Shown piece by piece: positions 35,505 through 44,581 of a stretch of 55,163 nt of DNA; positions within the stretch are counted from its first letter, which is position 1, and every line of letters begins with the position of its first letter. The stretch is from Ruminococcus sp. (lineage in GTDB: Bacteria; Bacillota; Clostridia; Oscillospirales; Ruminococcaceae), in contig JAFTYF010000045.1 in the NCBI GenBank assembly GCA_017461395.1, forward strand, positions 1-55,163, read 5' to 3'. The notes under the pieces are model-generated. The model was not told the origin of the DNA. It worked only from the letters and a program-made list of their open reading frames with translations, and did not search any database. Made by a program: the position numbers and the translations under genes.

Positions 35505-36164
35505 ATGAGCAAGGTCAGGGATTTTTTCACCAGCCTTAACAAATCAACAAAAATCACACTTATATCCTGCGGCTGCTTTGTAGCACTGACCGTGGTTATT
35601 CTATGCTTTTTCGTACTTTTCCCTATTTCACCAAGCGATACAATTCAGGAAAAATACGGTCGTGAAGCAAAAGCTTCCAAAAACGGTGAATCCGCACAGA
35701 TAGTTACTACTCAGCCAGCAGATGACGAAGAATATATCGCTTCAAAGGGAACTGCGGTTTCCAGAACGGTTACTACAACTCGCACTGCAAGAAAGAAAAA
35801 CTTCTCTGTTACTGTTACTACAGGAGACGGTTTCTTCTCAGGCGGAAAAATTCCTACCGGCGGAACTCCATATGAGACCGCTACTACTGTGCCGATCGAG
35901 GAACCAGTAGAGGAGCCTACCGAACCGATGACAGGTTCCGGATTTGAAGAACCAACTGAACCGATGACAGGTACAGGAATCGAAGATCCTACTGAACCGA
36001 TAACAGGTTCCGGAATTGAAGATCCGACTGAACCTCCTCCGGTTGAAGATCCAACTGATCCGCCGGTTGAACTTCCGACAGATCCTCCGGCACCACCGCC
36101 GGCAACTGATCCGCCTCCTGTTGAAGGTGGAGATACCGAAAACGGTGACACACAAAGCTGGTAA
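35505..36164 (+). CDS. Membrane-anchored Pro/Thr/Glu-repeat protein
   Basis: 219 aa from ATG 35505 (GGAGAG 8 bases upstream; a longer frame to 35457 has no ribosome binding site and overlaps the promoter). Short cytoplasmic N-terminus, one transmembrane helix (about 18-40), then an extracellular disordered stretch with repeats such as EPTEPMTGSGFE and DPTEPPPVEDP and no folded domain. It could be a cell-wall-spanning spacer. Function unknown; linkage with the mannanase gene is only positional. Confidence 0.7.
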   Translation: MSKVRDFFTSLNKSTKITLISCGCFVALTVVILCFFVLFPISPSDTIQEKYGREAKASKNGESAQIVTTQPADDEEYIASKGTAVSRTVTTTRTARKKNFSVTVTTGDGFFSGGKIPTGGTPYETATTVPIEEPVEEPTEPMTGSGFEEPTEPMTGTGIEDPTEPITGSGIEDPTEPPPVEDPTDPPVELPTDPPAPPPATDPPPVEGGDTENGDTQSW

Positions 36165-36172
36165 ATAAACTG

Positions 36173-36197
36173 ACAGCCGCTCTTAATGAGCGGCTGT
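36173..36197. terminator. Bidirectional terminator between the Pro/Thr-rich gene and coaX
   Basis: ACAGCCGCTC / GAGCGGCTGT hairpin with short T-runs. Confidence 0.7.
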
Positions 36198-36248
36198 TAT
36201 TATATAAAAACAACTGCGGACAACCTATGATCATCCGCAGTTCTTTCA

Positions 36249-37025
36249 TTATTTTGCACCTTTGTTTTTCTTGTAAATGAAGTTCAGTCCCTTGATGAGC
36301 AAATTACGGTCAAGAATGATCTCTCGGCGGCAAAGAGGTACTACTATCTCTGCAAGCCCTCCTGTAGCCACAACAGTACACTTATCTCCAAGTTCTTCCT
36401 CCATACGCTCAATTATACCGTCAAGAGCACAGGCATTTGAATAGAGCATTCCGCTTTTCATACAGTCAATCGTATTTGTCCCGATAATATGACCGGGATC
36501 CTCAAAATTTATCTTGGGAAGCTGTGCCGTTCTTGTGATAAGAGCGTCTGCCGAAACCCCCATTCCGGTCATGATGATTCCACCACGATATCCCTTGTTT
36601 CCGTCAACAACAGAAACAGTCGTAGCTGTTCCCATATCAATGATAATAAGCGGTACTTTGTAAAGATTTATCGCCGCAACAGCGTCTACCACCTGATCGC
36701 TTCCAAGCTGTGCCGGATTGTCTATAAGTATATTCAGTCCTGTTTTCACTCCGGGACCAGCCTGCATTATGTCAGTGTGAAAAAGCTTCTTTACAGCAGA
36801 TTTTACTGTACTTGTCACTGACGGAACTACCGATGACATCACTGCATCATGAACAACAGAGGTAGCTACTCCGTTCATGTCAAAAAGGCTTTTCATCAGC
36901 GAGGCGTATTCCGCATCTGTAGCGTTATGATTTGTCGAAATTCTCTCAAAAAGCACTACTTTGTCATTTTCGTCCACACAGCCGAAAACTATATTTGTAT
37001 TTCCTATATCTACTGCAAGCAGCAT
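36249..37025 (-). CDS. coaX: Type III pantothenate kinase
   Basis: Phosphorylates pantothenate, first step of CoA synthesis. 258 aa from ATG 37025, preceded by GGGAGG. ASKHA-fold motifs: DIGNTNIVFG (phosphate 1), GSDQVVDAVAA, IDMGTATTVSVVD (catalytic region, about 122-134), GGIIMTGMG and VVATGGLA (phosphate 2). It is divergent from the operon carrying coaBC (128 bases apart), which places two CoA steps side by side. Confidence 0.95.
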   Translation of the reverse strand: MLLAVDIGNTNIVFGCVDENDKVVLFERISTNHNATDAEYASLMKSLFDMNGVATSVVHDAVMSSVVPSVTSTVKSAVKKLFHTDIMQAGPGVKTGLNILIDNPAQLGSDQVVDAVAAINLYKVPLIIIDMGTATTVSVVDGNKGYRGGIIMTGMGVSADALITRTAQLPKINFEDPGHIIGTNTIDCMKSGMLYSNACALDGIIERMEEELGDKCTVVATGGLAEIVVPLCRREIILDRNLLIKGLNFIYKKNKGAK

Positions 37026-37153
37026 TATGAATTCCTCCCGAAACATCATTTTTCTTATTATACCATACTTTTTTTGAAAAATCTATACCATTTTTCATAT
37101 TTTTGTGTTATAATATTTATATTCTGAATTATTACCTCATGAGGAGCAAAACA

Positions 37154-37444
37154 ATGACAGAAATGCTGAATAAATGGCTGAAAAATCGGGAGAACCTCTT
37201 TTCAGCATCTGACATAAAAACTGTTGATATAAGAAAAAACAACGGACAATCAATTACCGTAATTCAGGAATCTGAAAAATACATAAGTGATATCACCGTA
37301 AGAAATGATGGCTTTATAGATATTGAAATCATTTCTATCATAACAGAAGAAACTGTATTCTCTATTCACTTTATGACAAAAACAAAAACTGAAATTGAGC
37401 CGCTGCTTGATTTTTATATTGACTGCATGAATAAAGGAGATTGA
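37154..37444 (+). CDS. Small acidic protein of unknown function, first in the coaBC operon
   Basis: 96 aa from ATG 37154, which has GAGGAG 9 bases upstream; an extension to 37103 lacks a ribosome binding site and runs over a TATAAT box at 37109-37114. One N-terminal helix, then alternating strands (ITVIQESEKYISDITVRND) suggest a small alpha/beta fold. It ends 7 bases before coaBC. No family recognised. Confidence 0.65.
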   Translation: MTEMLNKWLKNRENLFSASDIKTVDIRKNNGQSITVIQESEKYISDITVRNDGFIDIEIISIITEETVFSIHFMTKTKTEIEPLLDFYIDCMNKGD

Positions 37445-37451
37445 TTTCATT

Positions 37452-38651
37452 ATGCTTAAAGGAAAAACTGTTTTACTCGGAGTTACTGCCTCTATCGCCG
37501 CATACAAGACCTGTAATCTTGCCCGTATGCTCACCAAGCTCGGTGCTGATGTATACGTTGCTATGACTCCCAATTCACTGAATTTTGTTCATCCGCTGAC
37601 CTTTGAAACGCTTACTCAGCACAAGTGTCTCATTGATTCCTTCGACCGCAACTTTGAATACAGTGTTCAGCACGTTTCTATTGCGAAAAAAGCAGACGTA
37701 GTAATAATCGCTCCGGCAACTGCCAACGTTATAGGAAAAATCGCCGGCGGTATCGCTGACGATATGCTCACAACAACCGTTATGGCTGCTACCTGCAAAA
37801 AAATAATTGCTCCCGCTATGAACCACAATATGTATCACAATCCTATCGTTCAGGAAAATATCGAAAAGCTCAGAGCACACGGCTATGAGATCGTTGAGCC
37901 TGTAAAAGGTATGCTCGCTAACCGTGATATCGGCGACGGAAAGCTTCCCGATGAGGAAACACTTCTTGAATACATCCTCCGTGAGATCGCCCGTGAAAAG
38001 GATCTTGCCGGCAAAAAGGTTCTTGTTACAGCCGGAGCTACCCGTGAAAGCATTGATCCTGTTCGCTTCATAACCAATCATTCAAGCGGAAAAATGGGCT
38101 TTGCTATGGCGAAAGCCGCTATGCTTCGTGGTGCAGAGGTAACTCTCGTTGCCGCTCATACCGATGTTGAACCTCCGATGTTCGTGAATGTTGTTCCTGT
38201 AAAGTCGGCTGAAGATATGTTCAATGCCGTAAAGGAACGCTATCAGGAACAGGATTTCATCATCAAGGCTGCTGCCGTTGCAGATTACACCCCTCTCACA
38301 ACCGCCGACAGCAAAATTAAAAAATCTGACGGCGATATGTCGATACAGCTTAAACGCACTACTGATATTCTTAAATTTATCGGACATAATAAGGGCGAAC
38401 ACCAGATAGTCTGCGGTTTTTCTATGGAAACTGACAATGTTATCGAAAATTCAAGGAAAAAGCTTGCATCCAAAAATGCAGATATGATCTGTGCTAATTC
38501 CCTCAGAACTGCCGGTGCCGGCTTCGGAACTGATACAAATATCATCACCATGATAACTCACGACAACGAAAAAGAACTTGAGTTGATGTCAAAATTTGAC
38601 GCAGCTGATCTGATACTTACAGAACTCAAAAAACTTCAGGAGGAAAAATAA
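37452..38651 (+). CDS. coaBC: Bifunctional phosphopantothenoylcysteine decarboxylase / phosphopantothenate-cysteine ligase
   Basis: 399 aa, two CoA steps in one protein. The N-terminal flavoprotein CoaC part (about 1-185) has VTASIAAYK, the catalytic His in VQHVSIAKKAD, PATANVIGKIAGGIADDML and the PAMNHNMY motif. The C-terminal CoaB part (about 186-399) has VTAGATRESIDPVRFITNHSSGKMG-type dinucleotide binding (motif SSGKMG) and the KIKKSD loop. AAAGGAG lies upstream. The chain length and order are normal. Confidence 0.96.
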   Translation: MLKGKTVLLGVTASIAAYKTCNLARMLTKLGADVYVAMTPNSLNFVHPLTFETLTQHKCLIDSFDRNFEYSVQHVSIAKKADVVIIAPATANVIGKIAGGIADDMLTTTVMAATCKKIIAPAMNHNMYHNPIVQENIEKLRAHGYEIVEPVKGMLANRDIGDGKLPDEETLLEYILREIAREKDLAGKKVLVTAGATRESIDPVRFITNHSSGKMGFAMAKAAMLRGAEVTLVAAHTDVEPPMFVNVVPVKSAEDMFNAVKERYQEQDFIIKAAAVADYTPLTTADSKIKKSDGDMSIQLKRTTDILKFIGHNKGEHQIVCGFSMETDNVIENSRKKLASKNADMICANSLRTAGAGFGTDTNIITMITHDNEKELELMSKFDAADLILTELKKLQEEK

Positions 38652-38652
38652 A

Positions 38653-39633
38653 TTGAAGGTTGCATTTTTTGATACAAAAAATTATGATATCACATCCTTT
38701 GAACCATACGCAAAGGAAAAAGAAATCAAACTGAAATTCTATGAAACAAAGCTCAACGAGGACACAGTCGATCTCGCAAAAGGCTGCTTTGCTGTCTGCG
38801 CTTTCGTTAACGATGTCATAAATGCTGAAGTTATCGACAGGCTCTGCGATCTTGGTGTAAAGCTTATTGCAATGCGCTGTGCCGGTTACAACAACGTGGA
38901 TATCAATTACGCAAAAGGAAAAATTGATATCGTCCGTGTACCTGCATATTCACCGTATGCAGTCGCTGAACACGCTATGGCTCTGCTTCTTACTTCCGTC
39001 CGCAGAGTACACAGAGCATACATCCGTACAAAGGATTTCAACTTCTCTCTCAACGGTCTGACAGGCTTTGATCTTCACGGAAAAACAGTCGGCGTTGTAG
39101 GTACGGGAAAAATCGGCAGAGTATTTATTGATATCTGTCGTGGCTTCGGTATGAATGTTATTGCATACGATAAATTTCCGGCTAAAGACAGCGATATCAA
39201 CTATGTTGAACTCGACGAGCTTTTCAGCCGCAGTGATGTAATTTCGTTCCACTGTCCGCTGACGGAAGATACCTACCACATGGTAAGCAGCGAGACTATA
39301 TGGCAACTTAAAAAAGGCGTTGTGATAATCAACACATCCAGAGGTGCTCTCATCGACGCTGAGGCTCTCCTTGAAGGCATAAAGGCACGTCATATCGGCG
39401 CCGCCTGCCTCGATGTATATGAGGAAGAGGGAGATTTCTTCTTTGAGGATCTCTCCGGTCATATTATCTCGGATGATATCCTTGCAAGACTTATCTCTAT
39501 GCCGAATGTTATCGTTACTTCACATCAGGCTTTCCTTACTAACGAAGCACTTGAAAATATCGCACAAACTACGGTCGATAATATCATCACTTACTCAAAA
39601 GGCGAAAAAAGCGGTAATGAGATAAATACCTGA
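38653..39633 (+). CDS. D-lactate dehydrogenase-like 2-hydroxyacid dehydrogenase
   Basis: 326 aa NAD-dependent dehydrogenase, probably reducing pyruvate to D-lactate. The start is TTG at 38653: AGGAGG of the coaBC end lies at the right distance and no ATG is near. Motifs: Rossmann GVVGTGKIGR (about 147-156), catalytic Arg in INTSRGALID (about 228-237), Glu in DVYEEEGDFFF and catalytic His in TSHQAFLT (about 294-301). The EEEGDFFFED segment is typical of D-LDH/LdhA. Its last three codons and TGA coincide exactly with the left terminal repeat of the element at 39622. Confidence 0.9.
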   Translation: MKVAFFDTKNYDITSFEPYAKEKEIKLKFYETKLNEDTVDLAKGCFAVCAFVNDVINAEVIDRLCDLGVKLIAMRCAGYNNVDINYAKGKIDIVRVPAYSPYAVAEHAMALLLTSVRRVHRAYIRTKDFNFSLNGLTGFDLHGKTVGVVGTGKIGRVFIDICRGFGMNVIAYDKFPAKDSDINYVELDELFSRSDVISFHCPLTEDTYHMVSSETIWQLKKGVVIINTSRGALIDAEALLEGIKARHIGAACLDVYEEEGDFFFEDLSGHIISDDILARLISMPNVIVTSHQAFLTNEALENIAQTTVDNIITYSKGEKSGNEINT

Positions 39634-39926
39634 TAGCATAATAATTGTACTCTTCCAGAATCTTTATATGCCTTTATCGGGGGAAACCTTTCTGAGGAAA
39701 GGTTATCCCCCGCCCCCCTTCCAAAGACTTTTAATACTAAAATTTCCGCCTGACATATCATACTCAAAGAGAAAATTTGAAACTTCTCATTTGTTTTCTA
39801 AGTATGATATGTCAGGCGGAAATTTAATACTGAAAGTTTTGGGAAAGGAGTTTGAGGAAGAACCCTTTTTCAAAAGGGTTTTCCTCAATAATGCGTGTAA
39901 AGTCTCTAAAAGAATACCATTGTTAT
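39622..39926. repeat. Palindromic repeat element, copy 2
   Basis: About 305 bp, homologous to copy 1 at 2342-2680, again between convergent genes. The left end ATAAATACCTGA overlaps the dehydrogenase stop and the right end (complement of TAACAATG) contains the GH3 stop. A GGGGGAAACC...GGTTATCCCCC hairpin is followed by the long palindrome (39718-39848), with shared outer arms (TTTCCGCCTGACA / TGTCAGGCGGAAA) and a private inner arm TATCATACT (39756-39764) / AGTATGATA (39801-39809). The loop keeps a GAGAA...TTCTC sub-hairpin as in copy 1. It ends in AACCCTTTTTC-AAAAGGGTT and a CCTCAATAA-type tail. Confidence 0.8.
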
Positions 39927-41209
39927 TCTATCTGCATTTTCTCGGATTTGAGGATCAGGATTCTGCGGATACTTTCATTAATACGTTCTTCGGTGATAGT
40001 TCCGTCCTCAACAGCTTTTTCAAGAGCTTCTACAGCAGCCTTCATATCCTGTGGCATAAGGAGCATATCTGCTCCGGCATCAACGATTTTAACTGCAAGT
40101 TCGCCGGATTCATACATTTCTGTAACTGCCCCCATTGCAAGAGAATCAGTTATAACTACTCCGTCATAGCCGAGCTTTCCTCTGAGTTCATCAGTAATCA
40201 TAGTCTTTGAAACAGAAGCAGGAAGCTGATCTACAGAAGTCATTGTGATATGTCCCATCATTACCATATCCGCACCGGCTTCGATTCCCTTTTTAAAAGC
40301 AAGATATTCATTCTGTTCGAGTTCTGCCAGCGTCTTTGCCGAAACAGCCGTACCATAGTGAGAGTCCTCAGCCGTATCGCCATGACCAGGGAAATGCTTC
40401 ACTGAGCAGTACACTCCGCCATCAGAAAATCCCTTGACAGCGGCAGCTACAAGCTCTGCTGTTTCTGCGAAATCATCACTGTAGGCTCTCTGTCCGATTA
40501 CTGTATTCGCCGGATTTGACCATGTATCCGCAACCGGAGCAAAATCCAGATTGAAGCCTACAGAAGAAATGTCTCCGGCTATGGTTTTTGCGTTGCTGTA
40601 TGCAGTATCTGTTCCCATTTCCTTGTAGAGATACATTGGATCAAATGATGTGGTTCCGAGAGCGTCAGCGCATCGTGCAACATCTCCGCCCTCCTCGTCA
40701 ATCGCATAGAACATCGGTATCATACCAAGATTCTTCTGTATTCCTTTTGCTCCGGAAAGCATTTCCTTTGCCTGTTCCATTGATTCAAGATTCGCTGCAA
40801 AATAGATAAGACCGCCTACCGGATACTGCTTCAGACAGTTTTTTGTCGTATCTCCGGACGCCGTTACAACGTCAAATCCTGTCAGTGATTCGGGAGTCAC
40901 AATAAACATCTGACAAATTTTCTCATGAAGGCTCATCTTCGATATGATTCTGTCGTACTGATCGAGATTATCCACTATATTGCCGGTAGTACTCTCCTCG
41001 GTGATATCCTGTATATCAGCAGTTTTATCATCTGATTTAAGAGTTGTTCCGGATGGCGAAGCTGATTTTTCCTTTTCGCTGTTTTTTATTTCACGAATAA
41101 AGACAAATCCAGCACCTGCTGCAATTATCAGCGCAATTATGCACACAAATATCATCAGCTTGTACAAAAATCCACCCGAGGACTTCTGATTGTTTCCGTT
41201 ATTTTTCAT
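39923..41209 (-). CDS. Membrane-anchored GH3 beta-N-acetylhexosaminidase-like enzyme
   Basis: 428 aa. An uncleaved N-terminal helix (about 15-38) anchors it; a Ser/Lys linker follows; the GH3 domain covers about 80-420. Motifs: IDEEGGDVAR (about 170), NLDFAPVAD, the NagZ-type KHFPGHGDTAEDSH with the His/Asp acid-base dyad (about 267-280), and nucleophile Asp in ITDSLAMGA (about 352-360). The KH(F/I)PGHG...DSH loop separates N-acetylhexosaminidases (NagZ-like) from ordinary beta-glucosidases, so muropeptide or chitobiose turnover is likely. Minus-strand TGGTATAAT (extended -10) lies near 41266-41274. Confidence 0.88.
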   Translation of the reverse strand: MKNNGNNQKSSGGFLYKLMIFVCIIALIIAAGAGFVFIREIKNSEKEKSASPSGTTLKSDDKTADIQDITEESTTGNIVDNLDQYDRIISKMSLHEKICQMFIVTPESLTGFDVVTASGDTTKNCLKQYPVGGLIYFAANLESMEQAKEMLSGAKGIQKNLGMIPMFYAIDEEGGDVARCADALGTTSFDPMYLYKEMGTDTAYSNAKTIAGDISSVGFNLDFAPVADTWSNPANTVIGQRAYSDDFAETAELVAAAVKGFSDGGVYCSVKHFPGHGDTAEDSHYGTAVSAKTLAELEQNEYLAFKKGIEAGADMVMMGHITMTSVDQLPASVSKTMITDELRGKLGYDGVVITDSLAMGAVTEMYESGELAVKIVDAGADMLLMPQDMKAAVEALEKAVEDGTITEERINESIRRILILKSEKMQIE

Positions 41210-41464
41210 TCTGTTATCTCCTTATGCAAGCAGGAAAATGAACTTCCCATGCTCCTCTATTGATATTATACCATATTTCTTTACGATAATACCGCAAGAT
41301 TTTTGTGCGGTATCACCCTTAGTTCACCACAATTATACCATTTTCTAATATATTTGTCAATTTTTCGATACATTATCAAGTGTAAAATTCAACACAGCTT
41401 TTTTGTTACATCATACAAAATCAATTTTTTATTCATTTTCTCCACCACATCTTCAAAAAATGAG

Positions 41465-41493
41465 TTGAAAAATGTGTACTATTTATGTATAAT
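41465..41493 (+). promoter_or_regulatory. Sigma-A promoter of the GH30 gene
   Basis: TTGAAA (41465-41470), 17 bases, TATAAT (41488-41493); AAGGAG before the ATG. The remaining part of the 336-base divergent gap (41210-41464) is AT-rich with no further feature seen. Confidence 0.75.
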
Positions 41494-41545
41494 AAAAATA
41501 TATAGAAAAAGTATTGATCCTACTACCAATAAGGAGTGTGTCTGA

Positions 41546-44437
41546 ATGAATATCAAAAAAATTATCGGAAGATTTACTGCTGTATTCACAGCCTCCGCAC
41601 TTGCCGCTTCGGCTATATATATCGCTCCGGAAGATGTCGTTCCTGAGACTCTTGATGTATTTGCGGCTTCTGACTGCGTTGTAGATACAACTACAGAATA
41701 TCAGCTTATCAGAGGCTTCGGCGGAATCAATCATCCTGAATGGACAGGCAAGGATATGACCGACTCACAGAGACAGACAGCCTTCGGAAACGGTACTAAT
41801 GAACTCGGTCTCACTGTTCTCCGTGTATTCGTAAATCCTGATAAAAATCAGTGGAGCAAGGCTGTTCCTACTGCTAAATTCGCACAGGAAAACGGCGCTT
41901 ATGTATTCGCTTCACCGTGGGAACCGCCTTCAAATCTTGCACAGCCCGGTGACGGATCTTTTCAGGGCGGAAAGGTTCATCTTCCAAAATCAAATTACGG
42001 AGCATACGCTCAGCATCTTAACGATTTCGGCACTTATATGAAAAATCAGGGAGTTGATCTGTTCTCTATCTCAGTTCAGAACGAACCTGACTATGCTCAC
42101 GACTGGACCGGCTGGACTTCCGATGAAACAACAGATTTCCTTGCAAATTACGGCGATAAGATCACCAGCACAAGACTTATGTCGCCTGAATCCTTCCAGT
42201 ACACCAACAAGGATTACTACAGCAAGATACTCAACAACTCAAAGGCAATGGCAAACTGCGATCTTTTCGGTACTCATATGTATGGTACACAGAGAAGCCA
42301 GATGGACTTCCCAGCTCTTGAAAACTGCGGCAAGGAAATCTGGATGACTGAGGTTTACGTTCCGAACAGTGAAGCTGATTCCGCAAACCGCTGGCCTGAA
42401 GCTCTTCAGGTTTCTGAAAACATCCATAATGCAATGGTTGTTGGTAACATGAGCGCTTATGTATGGTGGTACATCAGAAGAAGCTACGGTCTTATGGACG
42501 AAAACGGTAAAATTACCAAAAGAGGATACAACATGGCTCAGTACTCCAAGTGGGTACGTCCCGGTGATAAGAGAATTGAAGTTACAGAACAGCCTGCAAG
42601 CAATGTTCTCGTTTCCGCTTACAAAAACGACAACAAGCAGGTAACTATCGTTGCTATCAACAAGGGTAATGATACTTATACCCAAAGCTTCAGCATCGGC
42701 AGCGGCGAAAAAATTATTGACGTTGACCGCTACAGAACTTCAGCAAGTGAAAATCTCGCTCTTACAGAAAATCTTGAAAATAACGGAAGCGGTTTCTTTG
42801 CTTCACTTCCCGCACAGAGCGTTTCAACATTCGTTGTATCCCTTGAGGGCAGCGGTGTTACACCCGGAACTCAGCCTGATGAAAACGGCTGGTTCTTCCA
42901 CGATGAGTTTGAACAGGATACCTGCTCATGGGAAAGCAGAGGTTCATCCTCTATCCTTACAAGCGGCAGAACTTTCATGCAGGGCAAGGAAGCTCTCCTC
43001 GTTCAGGAAAGAACTTCTTCATGGCACGGTGCCGGCAAACCCCTCAATCCTAAGGTGTTCGTTCCCGGTCAGGAATTCAGCTTCAGCGCTGATGTAATGT
43101 ACTTCGACGGCGATCCCACAACTCAGTTCTACATGAAGTTACAGTATACAGGCTCGGACGGTGAACCTCACTACAGCACGATCGCTGAGGCTAAGGCTGT
43201 CAAGGGCGAATGGGTACAGCTTGCAAATACAAACTACACTATCCCAGCTGATGCAACCGATATGCTTCTGTATATCGAAACAGCTGAAACAACAAATAAT
43301 TTCTACATCGACGAGGCTATAGGCGCACTTCCCGGCACTAAGATCGACGGTCCTGCACCTATTACATTTACTCTTGGTGATATCGACAATGACGGCGTAA
43401 TCGACGCATTTGACGTAGTTCTCGCAAGAAGAGGAGCTATCAGCGGCGTATTTGCAACACCCGCAAGAACTCTCGCTGCTGACGTAAATCAGGACGGAGA
43501 AAATAACATCGCAGATGCAGTTATGATTCAGAATTACGTTCTCAGAAGAATCAGCAATTTCTCAAAGTCCGATTCGTCATCTGATAATAGTTCTTCATCA
43601 GACGACGGTTCTTCATCTCAAATGCGCACAATATCTGAATACACTCCCCTTGTACAGGCTAAAATAATGACAAGTGAACCGGAAAGCGCAAAGCAGCAGC
43701 AGTCAGGTGTTCAGTACGGTACATTACAGTCAAAAAGCTACTATTCACAGTTCTGCGGCAGAGAAAAGAAGTACAATGTACTTCTTCCCGCAGGATACTC
43801 AACTGATAAAAAATATCCCGTTCTCTATGTTATGCACGGCTACTGGGAAAATCAGGACAGAATGATAATCAAGGGAAACGGCACTATGTATACAAAAGAG
43901 ATCATCGGAAATGCAATCGCTGAAGGTGCTGCAAAGGATATGATCGTTGTATTCCCATACATCTACTCCAGTCAGTCACAGGATGACTGCTCTGCAATGG
44001 ATGACGCAAACAATATCGCATACGACAATTTCGATACAGTTCTCGTTAACGAGCTTATGCCCCTTATTGAAAAGGAGTACAGTGTTGCAACAGGCAGAGC
44101 AAATACTGCTATCACTGGTTTCTCAATGGGCGGACGTGAATCTCTTAACATTGCAATGAAGCACCCTGATCTTTTCGGTTATGTAGGCGCTATCTGCCCT
44201 GCTCCCGGAGCATCAGGCGCATGGAAGTTCTCCTCTGAGGAAGCTGCTCCTTCACTTATCCTTATCACTGCTGGCGGCAATGATACAGTAGTTTACAGTA
44301 CTCCCGAAGGATATCACAACAACTTCACAAAGAACAACGTGCCACACATCTGGCACTATTACGAAAGCGGATACCACGGCGACAACAGTATTCATGCTCA
44401 TCTTTACAACTTCGTCCGTGCAGTATTCCAGGCTTAA
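41546..44437 (+). CDS. Cellulosomal xylanase-esterase (GH30_8 - CBM22 - dockerin - CE1)
   Basis: 963 aa, secreted. Signal peptide (about 1-35); GH30 domain with its beta-sandwich (about 45-440): acid/base Glu180 in SVQNEPDY, nucleophile Glu269 in WMTEVY, and the WWYIRRSYG segment, which in characterised glucuronoxylanases holds the Arg and Tyr that bind methyl-glucuronic acid. Then a CBM22-like module (about 452-605), a dockerin in the middle (about 610-672, GDIDNDGVIDAFDVVLARR and ADVNQDGENNIADAVMIQN), a Ser/Asp linker (about 673-700) and a CE1 esterase (about 705-963; nucleophile Ser860 in GFSMGGRE). It would cut glucuronoxylan and release acetyl or feruloyl groups from the same polymer. 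Confidence 0.92.
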   Translation: MNIKKIIGRFTAVFTASALAASAIYIAPEDVVPETLDVFAASDCVVDTTTEYQLIRGFGGINHPEWTGKDMTDSQRQTAFGNGTNELGLTVLRVFVNPDKNQWSKAVPTAKFAQENGAYVFASPWEPPSNLAQPGDGSFQGGKVHLPKSNYGAYAQHLNDFGTYMKNQGVDLFSISVQNEPDYAHDWTGWTSDETTDFLANYGDKITSTRLMSPESFQYTNKDYYSKILNNSKAMANCDLFGTHMYGTQRSQMDFPALENCGKEIWMTEVYVPNSEADSANRWPEALQVSENIHNAMVVGNMSAYVWWYIRRSYGLMDENGKITKRGYNMAQYSKWVRPGDKRIEVTEQPASNVLVSAYKNDNKQVTIVAINKGNDTYTQSFSIGSGEKIIDVDRYRTSASENLALTENLENNGSGFFASLPAQSVSTFVVSLEGSGVTPGTQPDENGWFFHDEFEQDTCSWESRGSSSILTSGRTFMQGKEALLVQERTSSWHGAGKPLNPKVFVPGQEFSFSADVMYFDGDPTTQFYMKLQYTGSDGEPHYSTIAEAKAVKGEWVQLANTNYTIPADATDMLLYIETAETTNNFYIDEAIGALPGTKIDGPAPITFTLGDIDNDGVIDAFDVVLARRGAISGVFATPARTLAADVNQDGENNIADAVMIQNYVLRRISNFSKSDSSSDNSSSSDDGSSSQMRTISEYTPLVQAKIMTSEPESAKQQQSGVQYGTLQSKSYYSQFCGREKKYNVLLPAGYSTDKKYPVLYVMHGYWENQDRMIIKGNGTMYTKEIIGNAIAEGAAKDMIVVFPYIYSSQSQDDCSAMDDANNIAYDNFDTVLVNELMPLIEKEYSVATGRANTAITGFSMGGRESLNIAMKHPDLFGYVGAICPAPGASGAWKFSSEEAAPSLILITAGGNDTVVYSTPEGYHNNFTKNNVPHIWHYYESGYHGDNSIHAHLYNFVRAVFQA

Positions 44438-44470
44438 TTTTAAGAAATCTTCAAATAATTCCCCCCATAG

Positions 44471-44498
44471 CTGACAGGTCAATCCTGTCAGCTTTTTT
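44471..44498 (+). terminator. Terminator of the GH30-CE1 gene
   Basis: CTGACAGG / CCTGTCAG hairpin followed by CTTTTTTATT. Confidence 0.9.
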
Positions 44499-44515
44499 AT
44501 TAACAGATAAAACAA

Positions 44516-44546
44516 AGCTGCTTCTGACATTTAGTCAAAAGCAGCT
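44516..44546 (-). terminator. Terminator of the GH26-GH5 gene
   Basis: AGCTGCTT / AAGCAGCT hairpin with a TTTGTTTT tail on the minus strand, 35 bases after the stop. Confidence 0.8.
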
Positions 44547-44581
44547 GTTTTATTTTATAGTGCTATACAGATCACGGAAGA

